Shown here: piece by piece, positions 9,400 through 17,464 of the stretch
Numbering within the stretch: the stretch's first letter is position 1
Layout of the letters: each line of letters begins with the position of its first letter
Source of the DNA: Cupriavidus agavae
Lineage (GTDB): Bacteria; Pseudomonadota; Gammaproteobacteria; Burkholderiales; Burkholderiaceae
NCBI RefSeq assembly: GCF_004217045.1
Contig: NZ_SGXM01000001.1
Span: 1,984,001 to 2,048,000 of the forward strand
Length of the DNA: 64,000 bases
Direction: 5' to 3'
The notes under the pieces: model-generated
What the model saw: only the letters and a program-made list of their open reading frames with translations
Databases searched by the model: none
Told to the model about the DNA's origin: nothing
Made by a program: the position numbers and the translations under genes

Positions 9400-9436
9400 C
9401 CGCCGCCCTGCCCTGACCGGCAGCGCGGCGGTTTTT
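9400..9436 (+). terminator. Intrinsic terminator after pirin
   Basis: A long perfect stem, CCGCCGC-C-CTGCC pairing with GGCAG-C-GCGGCGG (9400-9412 and 9419-9431; the single C opposite C is the only mismatch), with a 6-nt loop and five T's directly after. Confidence 0.9.
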
Positions 9437-9535
9437 CTTTGCCAGTGTGGCCGGCACGCGACTTGCAACCTCCTGTCAACCGTTGTGGGGCACGGTTAGA
9501 GGGCCAATGTGGTCCGGCCAGCCCCCACGCACTTA

Positions 9536-9541
9536 TATAAT
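9536..9541 (+). promoter_or_regulatory. Candidate -10 element for the BMP-type importer operon
   Basis: A consensus TATAAT lies 130 bp before the proposed ATPase start, downstream of the pirin terminator. No convincing -35 hexamer is seen at 16-18 bp, so an activator may be needed or the call may be wrong. Confidence 0.35.
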
Positions 9542-9670
9542 TCAGCGCAAATTCCGGGCATCACGCATTCATGATGATGACGATCTGCCGCGCGGCGATG
9601 CTGCGCCACGCACGCCGCCGTCACAGTGCCTGAACCAATCGTTGCTGCCACAACAATTCGAGCCGCCTCA

Positions 9671-11239
9671 GTGACATTACAAACACCCCCCAGGCTGGCG
9701 CTTGGCCATATCACCAAGCGCTATCCCGGCGTGACCGCCAATGACGACGTCAGCCTGACCGTCGCCCCGGGCGAGATCCACGCTGTGCTCGGCGAGAACG
9801 GCGCCGGCAAATCCACCCTGATGAAGATCATCTTCGGCGCGGTCCGACCCGACGCCGGCGAGGTGCACTTCAACGGGGCGCCGGTATCGATCGCCAGCCC
9901 CCACGACGCCCGCAACCTGGGCATCGCCATGGTCTTCCAGCATTTTTCGCTGTTCGACACGCTGACCGTGGCCGAGAACATCGCGCTGGGCCTGTCGCCG
10001 AAGGAAGCCGGCAACATGAAACAGCTCGGCGAGCGCATCCGCGCCACGGCGGCACGCTACGGGCTGCCGCTGGAGCCGAACCGCCACGTGCACACGCTGT
10101 CGGTGGGCGAGCGCCAGCGCGTGGAGATCGTGCGCGCGCTGCTGGCCAACCCGCAACTGCTGATCCTGGACGAACCCACGTCGGTGCTGACCCCGCAGGC
10201 CGTCGGGACGCTGTTCGTCACGCTGCGCCAACTGGCCGCCGAGGGCACCAGCATCCTCTATATCAGCCACAAGCTCGACGAGATCCGGGCGCTGTGCCAC
10301 CGCGCCACGGTGATGCGCATGGGCCGCGTGACCGGCGTGTGCAATCCGCGCGAGGAAAGTGCCGCGTCGCTGTCGCGCCTGATGATCGGCGGCGAGCCGC
10401 CCCGCGAGGCGCGCGTGACCACCGAGCGCGGGCCGGTGCGGCTGGCCGTGCGCGACCTGTCGCTGCCGCGCGCGCACCAGTTCGGCACGGCGCTGGAGCG
10501 CATCTCGCTCGACGTGCATGCGGGCGAAATCGTCGGCATTGCCGGGGTCTCGGGCAACGGGCAGCAGGAACTGCTGGCGGCGCTGTCTGGCGAGGATGGC
10601 CGAGGCACGGCCGCCGCCGTGCAGCTCGACGGGCGGCCGGCGGGCCGGCTCGATGCACGCGGCCGCCGCCGCGCGGGGCTGGCTTTCGTGCCCGAGGAGC
10701 GGCTGGGCCGCGGCGCGGTGCCGGGCATGAGCCTGGCGTCGAACGTGCTGCTGTCGCACCAGGCGCCGCCATTCGTGCGCGGCGGGATGGTATCGGCCAG
10801 CGCCGCCGCCGGGCTGGCGGCCAGCATCATCAACCGCTTCCGCGTCAAGGCCAGCGGGCCGGACGCGCTGGCGCGCAGCCTGTCGGGCGGCAATCTCCAG
10901 AAATTCATCGTCGGCCGCGAGATCGAGGCCGGCCCGAAGGTGCTGATCGTGGCGCAGCCCACCTGGGGCGTGGACGTGGGCGCGGCCGCGCAGATCCACA
11001 ACGAGATCCTCGCGCTCAAGGCCACCGGCTGCGCCATTCTCGTGGTGTCCGAAGAACTCGACGAGCTGTTCGGCATCTGCGACCGGCTCCACGTCATCGC
11101 CCGCGGCCACCTGTCGCCGTCGATTCCAGTGGAAACGGCCACGCGCGAACAGGTCGGGCTCTGGATGAGCGGCCTCTGGGAAGGCGGCCCCGCCAGCGCG
11201 CGGCCCGATGCCACGGCGGAGGTGCCCGCACATGGCTAA
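9671..11239 (+). CDS. BMP-family (nucleoside-type) ABC importer, tandem ATPase
   Basis: A cytoplasmic ATPase with two fused ABC domains, as in RbsA and the YufO/NupA group. The first has Walker A GENGAGKST (41-49), signature LSVGERQRV and Walker B LLILDEPTS. The second has a degenerate Walker A-like GVSGNGQQE but a clear signature LSGGNLQKF, a usual asymmetry for this class. A GTG at 9671 was taken as start (522 residues); another in-frame GTG at 9626 would add 15 residues, and neither has a good ribosome-binding site. Two permeases and a BMP lipoprotein follow, so purine or other nucleosides are the likely cargo by family. The stop overlaps the next gene by 8 nt. Confidence 0.9.
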   Translation: MTLQTPPRLALGHITKRYPGVTANDDVSLTVAPGEIHAVLGENGAGKSTLMKIIFGAVRPDAGEVHFNGAPVSIASPHDARNLGIAMVFQHFSLFDTLTVAENIALGLSPKEAGNMKQLGERIRATAARYGLPLEPNRHVHTLSVGERQRVEIVRALLANPQLLILDEPTSVLTPQAVGTLFVTLRQLAAEGTSILYISHKLDEIRALCHRATVMRMGRVTGVCNPREESAASLSRLMIGGEPPREARVTTERGPVRLAVRDLSLPRAHQFGTALERISLDVHAGEIVGIAGVSGNGQQELLAALSGEDGRGTAAAVQLDGRPAGRLDARGRRRAGLAFVPEERLGRGAVPGMSLASNVLLSHQAPPFVRGGMVSASAAAGLAASIINRFRVKASGPDALARSLSGGNLQKFIVGREIEAGPKVLIVAQPTWGVDVGAAAQIHNEILALKATGCAILVVSEELDELFGICDRLHVIARGHLSPSIPVETATREQVGLWMSGLWEGGPASARPDATAEVPAHG

Positions 11240-12326
11240 ATTACTATCCCCGATCGCCCTGGCGCCGCGCGGCACCCCGTCGCGCGCCATGGCCTATGCC
11301 TCGCCCGTGTTCGCCATCGTGCTGACGCTGCTGTTCGGCGCGCTGCTGTTCCTGGCGCTGGGCAAGGACCCCGTGGCCGGGCTAAAGGTTTTCCTCGTCG
11401 ATCCTTTAAGAGACAAGCGCGCGATTGGCGAGGTGCTGCTCAAGACCGTGCCGCTGGTGCTGTGCGCGCTGGGCCTGTCGATCTGCTACCGCGCCAATGT
11501 CTGGAACATCGGCGCCGATGGGCAGTTGATTCTCGGCGGCATCTTCGCCGGAGCCACGGTGCTCTGGTTCGACGTGCCCGGCAACGCCACGAGCGGCTTC
11601 GTGGTGCTGACGCTGGCGGCGCTGGCCGGTTGCGTGGGCGGCATGGCATGGGCGTCACTGACCGCGCTGCTCAAGGACCGCTTCAACGCCAACGAGATCC
11701 TGGTGTCGCTGATGCTGACTTACATCGCCCAGCAGTTGCTGCTCTGGGTGGTCAACGGTCCGCTGAAAGACCCCAACGGCATGAACTTCCCGCAGTCGAA
11801 GGTGTTCGCGTCGGCCTTCCTGCTGCCCAACCTGCTGCCCGGCTCGCGCCTGCACGTGGGTTTTGCGGTGATGCTGGTGCTGGTGGCGGTGATGACGGTG
11901 TTCGTGTTCCGCAGCTTTGCCGGCTACCGGCTGCAGGTGGGCGGCACGGCCCCGCTGGCCGCGCGCTACGCGGGGTTCTCGTCGCGCAAGGCGCTGTGGA
12001 GCGCGCTGCTGATCTCGGGCGCCACGGCCGGGCTGGCCGGCGCGTTCGAGGTGACCGGGCCGATCGGGCAACTGCTGCCGTCGATCTCGCCGGGCTATGG
12101 CTTCACGGCCATCATCGTGGCGTTCGTGGGCCGGCTGCATCCGGTGGGCGCGGTGTTCGGCGGCATCGTCATGTCGCTGTTCTATATCGGCGGCGAGATG
12201 GCGCAGTCGCGCCTGGGGCTGCCGTCGGCGCTGGGCTGGGTGTTCCAGGGCATGCTGCTGTTCTTCCTGCTGGCGTGCGACACGCTGATCGACAACCGGC
12301 TGCGCTGGCGCGCACGTGCCGCCTGA
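11232..12326 (+). CDS. BMP-family ABC importer permease 1
   Basis: A 364-residue inner-membrane permease of the BPD_transp_2 family (YufP/NupB-like) with about nine to ten hydrophobic helices. The segment RANVWNIGADGQLILGGIFA is characteristic of this class, where the permease contacts the ATPase. The ATG at 11232 overlaps the ATPase stop by 8 nt. It forms a heterodimer with the product of 12343-13263. Nucleoside transport is inferred from family and operon. Confidence 0.92.
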   Translation: MAKLLSPIALAPRGTPSRAMAYASPVFAIVLTLLFGALLFLALGKDPVAGLKVFLVDPLRDKRAIGEVLLKTVPLVLCALGLSICYRANVWNIGADGQLILGGIFAGATVLWFDVPGNATSGFVVLTLAALAGCVGGMAWASLTALLKDRFNANEILVSLMLTYIAQQLLLWVVNGPLKDPNGMNFPQSKVFASAFLLPNLLPGSRLHVGFAVMLVLVAVMTVFVFRSFAGYRLQVGGTAPLAARYAGFSSRKALWSALLISGATAGLAGAFEVTGPIGQLLPSISPGYGFTAIIVAFVGRLHPVGAVFGGIVMSLFYIGGEMAQSRLGLPSALGWVFQGMLLFFLLACDTLIDNRLRWRARAA

Positions 12327-12342
12327 CCCCGGAGCTGACAAT

Positions 12343-13263
12343 ATGGAACAACTCGCTCCCCTGATCGCCACGGCGATCAACGCCGGCACGCCGCTGCTGC
12401 TGGCCGCGCTGGGCCTGCTCGTCAACGAGCGCGCCGGCGTGCTGAACCTTGGCGCCGAAGGCATGATGCTGGTAGCCGCCGCGCTCGGCTTCATGGTCGG
12501 ATACCAGACCCAGTCGCCGATGCTCGGCTTCATCGCCGGGGCCGGCGCCGGCATGCTGATGGCCTCGCTGTTCTCGTGGCTGGCGCTGGTGCTGGCCACC
12601 AACCAGGTGGCCACCGGGCTGGCGCTGTCGATCTTCGGCACGGGCCTCTCGGCCTTCATGGCCCAGCGCTTCGTCGGCTACGCCATGCCCGCGCAGGCCA
12701 AGGCCGTGCCGGGGCTGTCCGACCTGCCCTTCGTCGGCCCGGCGTTCTTCCAGCACCACTGGATGGTCTACTTCAGCCTGCTGCTGTGCTTCGGCATCAT
12801 GTGGTTCCTGTTCCGCACGCGCGCCGGCCTGACACTGCGCGCCATCGGAGAATCGCCAGAATCGGCGCATGCACTGGGCTACCCGGTGCGCTGGATACGG
12901 TTCTGCGCGCTGCTGTTCGGCGGCGCGTGCTGCGGGCTGGCCGGCGCCTACCTGTCGCTGGTCTATACGCCGATGTGGGTCGAGAACCTCGTGGCGGGCC
13001 GGGGCTGGATCGCGCTGGCGCTGACCACGTTCGCCACCTGGCGTCCGGGCCGCGTGCTGATTGGCGCGTGGCTGTTCGGCGGCGTGACGATCCTGCAGTT
13101 CTACCTGCAGGGCATCGGTGTCTCGGTGCCCTCCCAGTTCCTGTCGATGCTGCCGTACGCGGCCACCATCGTCGTGCTGGCCCTGATCTCGCGGAACCCG
13201 GCCTGGATCCGGCTCAACATGCCCGCATCGCTGGGCAAGCCGTTCCGGCCGGGCAGCGCCTGA
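12343..13263 (+). CDS. BMP-family ABC importer permease 2
   Basis: A 306-residue inner-membrane permease (YufQ/NupC-like), partner of the preceding permease. [16 protein letters not shown] near residue 30 matches the conserved loop of the first permease. The ATG at 12343 has GGAG 8 nt upstream, 16 bp after the previous stop. Eight or so hydrophobic segments are visible. It is followed after 86 bp by the binding-protein gene with its own strong ribosome-binding site, a common way to make more binding protein than permease. Confidence 0.92.
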   Translation: MEQLAPLIATAINAGTPLLLAALGLLVNERAGVLNLGAEGMMLVAAALGFMVGYQTQSPMLGFIAGAGAGMLMASLFSWLALVLATNQVATGLALSIFGTGLSAFMAQRFVGYAMPAQAKAVPGLSDLPFVGPAFFQHHWMVYFSLLLCFGIMWFLFRTRAGLTLRAIGESPESAHALGYPVRWIRFCALLFGGACCGLAGAYLSLVYTPMWVENLVAGRGWIALALTTFATWRPGRVLIGAWLFGGVTILQFYLQGIGVSVPSQFLSMLPYAATIVVLALISRNPAWIRLNMPASLGKPFRPGSA

Positions 13264-13349
13264 CACCGGCCTCACCGAAGCTCAAAAAATTACAAAGCAG
13301 TAATCGAAGTCAAACCACATCACAAAGACGTCTTATCAAGGAGAGATCG

Positions 13350-14489
13350 ATGATCGTGACACGCAGGACCACGCTGGCGGCCCTGGCCGCCACTGCCGTG
13401 CTGGCCCTGGCCGGCTGCGGCAAGAAGGAAGCCGACAAGCCCGCCGAGACCGGCGCTGCCTCGGCCCCGGCAGCCGCTGCCGCCGAGCCGCTCAAGGTGG
13501 CTTTCGTCTACATCGGCCCGGTGGGCGACGCCGGCTGGACCTACGCCCACGACGCCGGCCGCAAGGCGGTGGAAGCCAAGTTCGGCGACAAGGTCAAGAC
13601 CACGTACGTGGAGAACGTGCCCGAATCGGCCGCCGACGCCGAGCGCGTGTTCCGCGACCTGGCCAGCCAGGGCAACAAGCTGATCTTCGGCACCACGTTC
13701 GGCTACATGGAATCGATGCTGAAGGTGGCCAAGGAATTCCCGGACGTCAAGTTCGAGCACGCCACCGGCTTCAAGACCGCCGACAACCTGGCCCAGTACG
13801 ACGTGCGCACCTATGAAGGCGCGTACCTGGCTGGCGTGGTGGCCGGCAAGATGAGCAAGAGCGGCAAGATGGGCGTGGTGGCATCGGTGCCCATTCCCGA
13901 AGTGATCCGCAACATCGACTCATTCGCGCTGGGCGCCCGCTCGGTGAACCCGAAGGCCACGGTCAAGGTGGTCTGGGTCAACAAGTGGTTCGATCCGGGC
14001 AAGGAGCGCGAGGCCGCCACGACGCTGATCGGCCAGGGCGTGGACATGCTGATGCAGAACACCGACTCCGCCGCCGTGGTGCAGACCGCCCAGGAGAAGG
14101 GTGTCTATGCGTTCGGCTGGGACAGCGACATGACCCGTTTCGGCGAGAAGGCCCACCTGGCCGCCTCGGTGATCACGTGGGGCGTCTACTACAACAAGGT
14201 GGTGGAAGACGTGCTGAACAACCAGTGGAAGAACAGCACGATCTGGTGGGGCCTCAAGGAAGGCATGATCGACCTGAAGGCATTCAACGCCGTGGTGCCG
14301 GATGACGTCAAGGCGCTCGTGGAAGAACGCAAGAAGGGCATCGTCGATGGCTCGGCGCCGATCTGGAAGGGTCCGCTCAAGGACAACACCGGCAAGGAGC
14401 AGCTCGCCGACGGCAAGGCCGCCGACGACGCGTTCCTGCACAACGTGAAGTTCTACGTGGAAGGCGTGGAAGGCAACGTGCCGGGCTGA
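13350..14489 (+). CDS. BMP-family substrate-binding lipoprotein
   Basis: A 379-residue lipoprotein binding component. The signal peptide ends in the lipobox LAGC (Cys24), so the protein should be anchored to the outer face of the inner membrane or released into the periplasm. The mature start VAFVYIGPVGDAGWTYAHD is the typical BMP/PnrA (Med) opening, where an aromatic/Asp pair holds a nucleoside base and ribose. A linker rich in Ala and Lys follows the Cys. AAGGAGAG lies just before the ATG. The frame extends far upstream through the preceding gene, but that part is not real protein. It ends the operon at a good terminator. Nucleoside binding is a family inference. Confidence 0.93.
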   Translation: MIVTRRTTLAALAATAVLALAGCGKKEADKPAETGAASAPAAAAAEPLKVAFVYIGPVGDAGWTYAHDAGRKAVEAKFGDKVKTTYVENVPESAADAERVFRDLASQGNKLIFGTTFGYMESMLKVAKEFPDVKFEHATGFKTADNLAQYDVRTYEGAYLAGVVAGKMSKSGKMGVVASVPIPEVIRNIDSFALGARSVNPKATVKVVWVNKWFDPGKEREAATTLIGQGVDMLMQNTDSAAVVQTAQEKGVYAFGWDSDMTRFGEKAHLAASVITWGVYYNKVVEDVLNNQWKNSTIWWGLKEGMIDLKAFNAVVPDDVKALVEERKKGIVDGSAPIWKGPLKDNTGKEQLADGKAADDAFLHNVKFYVEGVEGNVPG

Positions 14490-14519
14490 GCGCCTGGCAG
14501 TGCCACGCAAGCCTCGGAA

Positions 14520-14545
14520 CGCCGGCCCTCGCGCCGGCGTTTTTT
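14520..14545 (+). terminator. Intrinsic terminator of the BMP importer operon
   Basis: A 7-bp perfect GC stem CGCCGGC/GCCGGCG (14520-14526 and 14533-14539) with a 6-nt loop and six T's after it. Confidence 0.9.
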
Positions 14546-14633
14546 CGTTGCCGCCCGAGGGAACTTGAATCGCCACGCATCGGCCCAAGCTACTGCTTCA
14601 TACCCGCTGAACGTGTGACCAAGGAGGCCCATC

Positions 14634-14927
14634 ATGTGGAAGCGATTCTCTGCCCTCTGGACCCTGGTGCGCCGTGACGGCCGCCTGTTCTGGTACGCGC
14701 TGCGCCACCCCGATGCACCGCCCTGGCTCAAGCCGGCCGCGTTCGGCCTGCTGGCCTATGCGATCTCGCCGATCGACCTGATGCCGGACATCGTGGCGGG
14801 ACTGGGCATCGTCGATGACGTGGTGATCATCCCGCTGGCGGTCCACCTGATTCTGAAGCGCCTGCCGCCGCACATCCTGCGCCAGGCTGAAATGCGCGCT
14901 GCCGCAACCACGGTCCGGCCGCGCTGA
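14634..14927 (+). CDS. DUF1232 (YkvA-like) small membrane protein
   Basis: A 97-residue protein of the DUF1232 family. The diagnostic segment is LLAYAISPIDLMPDIVAGLG (about residues 39-58), followed by a hydrophobic helix containing VVIIPLAVHLILKRLP. It probably sits in or at the inner membrane; the function is unknown. An AAGGAGG ribosome-binding site lies 7 nt before the ATG. It is a single-gene unit between two terminators, with no functional hint from neighbours. Confidence 0.9.
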   Translation: MWKRFSALWTLVRRDGRLFWYALRHPDAPPWLKPAAFGLLAYAISPIDLMPDIVAGLGIVDDVVIIPLAVHLILKRLPPHILRQAEMRAAATTVRPR

Positions 14928-14950
14928 TCCCTCTCCCGGCCGCCATCGAA

Positions 14951-14977
14951 AACCGCTGCCACCCGCAGCGGTTTCTT
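14951..14977 (+). terminator. Intrinsic terminator after the DUF1232 gene
   Basis: A perfect 9-bp stem AACCGCTGC/GCAGCGGTT (14951-14959 and 14965-14973) with a 5-nt loop, then TTCTTC. The T-run is broken by a C but is still typical. Confidence 0.8.
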
Positions 14978-15127
14978 CATGTCGGCAGCGAACTGGCCGA
15001 CGCGTAAATCGCCGTAATTTTATTGTGGGTCGTCGTTTGCGGCACGTCGAACAGTCGCCGCTTTCGCCTTGGTCGTCAGATTCGCCGCCGGTAACGTATG
15101 CCGCTCACCACTTTCGGAGCGAGCGGT

Positions 15128-17461
15128 ATGGCGGGGACGGCGGACGTGTTGAGCAGCATCGGGGCCGCAATGGCCCGTGCCCTGATCGGGCATCAATCGT
15201 ATTTTCTTGAAGTTCCGTCGGCTCCGACCGCCGTCGCGCTGTCGGTGGTCTCGTTCGATGCGGTGGAACGGCTCGGCGAACCGTGGCGGGTCGCGGTCAC
15301 GCTGACGCATCCGCTCGAACTCGATCGCGCGGAGTATCTCCGCAAGGACGCCACCTTCGTCATCGCCGCCCCGGGGGTCGCGCCGCGCACCTTCAGCGGC
15401 TGCATCATGCGGTTCTCGCGCCTGCGGGGCAGCCGTGACTTCGTCACCTACGAGATCGAACTGCGGCCGAAGGTGGCGCTGCTGGGGCTGACCAAGCGCA
15501 GCCGTGTCTACCAGCACCAGACAGCGCCGCAGATCATCGAATCGATCCTGCGCCGCCATGAGCTTGGCGGGCATCAGTTCACGTTCCGGCTCCGCCGCGA
15601 GTATCCCGAGCACCCGTTCCGGCTGCAGTACCAGATGTCCGATTGGGACTACATCCGGCTGCTGATGGAACAGGAGGGGCTGTACAGCTACTTCGTGCCC
15701 GGCAAGTTCGGCACCGAGTTCGGCGACCTGTTCACGGTGGCCGACGACATCGACCACTATCTCTACCTGCCTGAACTGCGCGTGCCCTACCGCGAGACGG
15801 CCGGTCTGGAGGCTGGCGTGGAGACGGTGTCCGCCATCCAGACCCACGTGCGCACGGTCCCCGAATCGTTCGCCGCCGCCGACTACAACCCCGCGCAGTC
15901 CTACGAACGCCACAGGGACGAGGCCAATGTCGCGCGCCAGGAAAAGGGCAACTACGGCCAGCCCTATGTCTACGGCACCCACCACCTCGACATGGCTGGC
16001 GCGAAATGGGAGGCCCAACTGCGGCACGAGGCGGCGCTGGCCGGCCAGATCGTCTACGAAGGCGAAAGCAACGTGGTGGAACTGCGCCCCGCCCGCATCC
16101 TGCGCATGGACATGGCGCTGCCCGACGCGCCGGACGGCCAGGTCATCACCGAGGTCATCCATGGCGCCGCGCGCGATGCGGCCTACCGCAACCGCTACAA
16201 GGCGATTCCGTGTGGCCGGCGTTACCGCCTGCCCATCGACGAGAGCCAGTGGCCGCGCATCGCCGGTACGCTGAGCGGGCGCGTGAGCTCGCCCGGCAAC
16301 TACAAGTACGCCTACCTGACCGGACAAGGCCACTACGTGGTACGCCTCGACCTCGATTTCGACGACTGGCCAAAGGGCTGCGAGAGCGTGCCGCTGCGGC
16401 TGGCCAAGCCGTTCGCGGGCGCCCGGCAGACCGGCTTCCACTTCCCGCTGATCGACGGCACCGAGGTGGCCGTGGCCTTCCACGACGGCAACCCGAACCG
16501 GCCCTACATCGCGCACGCCCATCACCATAGCCAGCACGAGGACCTGGTCACCGCCCGGGACCGCTGGCTGTCGCGCAACGTCATCCGCACGCAGAGCAAC
16601 AACAAGCTGCGCTTCGAGGATTGGGAGGGCCAGGAAGGCGCCAAGCTTTCGACCGATTACGGCGGCAAGAGCCAGCTCAACCTTGGCTATCTGGCCGACC
16701 GTCAGCGCAAGCAGCGCGGCGAAGGCTTCGAGCTACGCACGTCCCGCTGGGGCGCCGTCCGCGCGGGCAAGGGCCTGTTCCTGACCGCGCACGACCAGAA
16801 CGCCGCCAACGGCCCGCAGCTCGACATGCAGGAGACGATTGCCGAGCTCGAACGCGCCCTGCAGCTCGCCCGCTCGCTCGCGGACGCCACCACGCAGGCC
16901 AACGCCGCGCCGGCGGACATCCCGGCACAGCAACGTGCCATCCAGGATCTGGAGAAATTGCCATCTCCCGGGCTGCTTGCCAGCGCGCCGGCCTCGATCG
17001 GGATCGCCTCGGGACGCAGCATCCAGCTTGCTGCCGGCGGCCATATCTCGGCCGTGGCCTCGGAAAACGTCGACGTCAGCACGCTCAGGCGAATCACGAT
17101 GGCAGCGGCCGAACTGATCTCGTTCTGTGCGCACAAGGCGGGCATCAGGCTGTTCGCGGCCAAGGGCAAGGTGGAGATCCAGGCGCATGAGGGAGGCGTG
17201 GACCTGTTTGCGGACGGGAGGGTGGATATCGGGAGTGAGAGCGGGGAGGTACGGGTCAATGCGAACACGAAGGCCATGCTGGCGGCGTCGGGCGCCAGCA
17301 TCACCGTGGAAGACGGCGGCGTGGTGATCCGTTGCGCCGGCGACTTCCGCGTGGAAGCCGCCTCATTCACGCTGGCCGGCCCCCATCAGGGCCAACTCAC
17401 TTTGCCGGGGCTGCCGAAGAGCAACCTGCGGGTGGAAGGCCATCTCTCCTCCTCCAGCTGA
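15128..17461 (+). CDS. vgrG: Type VI secretion spike protein VgrG
   Basis: A 777-residue VgrG (TssI), the trimeric spike at the tip of the T6SS tube that carries effectors into a target cell. The N-terminal gp27-like part (about 15-380) contains the recognisable YQMSDWDYIRLLMEQEGL segment. The gp5/OB domain follows (GRVSSPG...), then a long C-terminal region with DUF2345-type beta-helix repeats (VNANTKAMLAASGASITVE). There is no extra C-terminal toxin domain. The ATG at 15128 has GGAG 8 nt upstream; an ATG 30 nt earlier is in frame but lacks one. The effector gene starts 3 nt after its stop. No core T6SS genes (tssB, C, clpV) lie in the window, so this is an orphan vgrG island. Confidence 0.95.
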   Translation: MAGTADVLSSIGAAMARALIGHQSYFLEVPSAPTAVALSVVSFDAVERLGEPWRVAVTLTHPLELDRAEYLRKDATFVIAAPGVAPRTFSGCIMRFSRLRGSRDFVTYEIELRPKVALLGLTKRSRVYQHQTAPQIIESILRRHELGGHQFTFRLRREYPEHPFRLQYQMSDWDYIRLLMEQEGLYSYFVPGKFGTEFGDLFTVADDIDHYLYLPELRVPYRETAGLEAGVETVSAIQTHVRTVPESFAAADYNPAQSYERHRDEANVARQEKGNYGQPYVYGTHHLDMAGAKWEAQLRHEAALAGQIVYEGESNVVELRPARILRMDMALPDAPDGQVITEVIHGAARDAAYRNRYKAIPCGRRYRLPIDESQWPRIAGTLSGRVSSPGNYKYAYLTGQGHYVVRLDLDFDDWPKGCESVPLRLAKPFAGARQTGFHFPLIDGTEVAVAFHDGNPNRPYIAHAHHHSQHEDLVTARDRWLSRNVIRTQSNNKLRFEDWEGQEGAKLSTDYGGKSQLNLGYLADRQRKQRGEGFELRTSRWGAVRAGKGLFLTAHDQNAANGPQLDMQETIAELERALQLARSLADATTQANAAPADIPAQQRAIQDLEKLPSPGLLASAPASIGIASGRSIQLAAGGHISAVASENVDVSTLRRITMAAAELISFCAHKAGIRLFAAKGKVEIQAHEGGVDLFADGRVDIGSESGEVRVNANTKAMLAASGASITVEDGGVVIRCAGDFRVEAASFTLAGPHQGQLTLPGLPKSNLRVEGHLSSSS

Positions 17462-17464
17462 ATC

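Noticed and set aside
12576..13349. Extension of the BMP lipoprotein frame upstream through the second permease
   Set aside because: A good ribosome-binding site and signal peptide start at 13350; the upstream codons are out of frame with the real permease.
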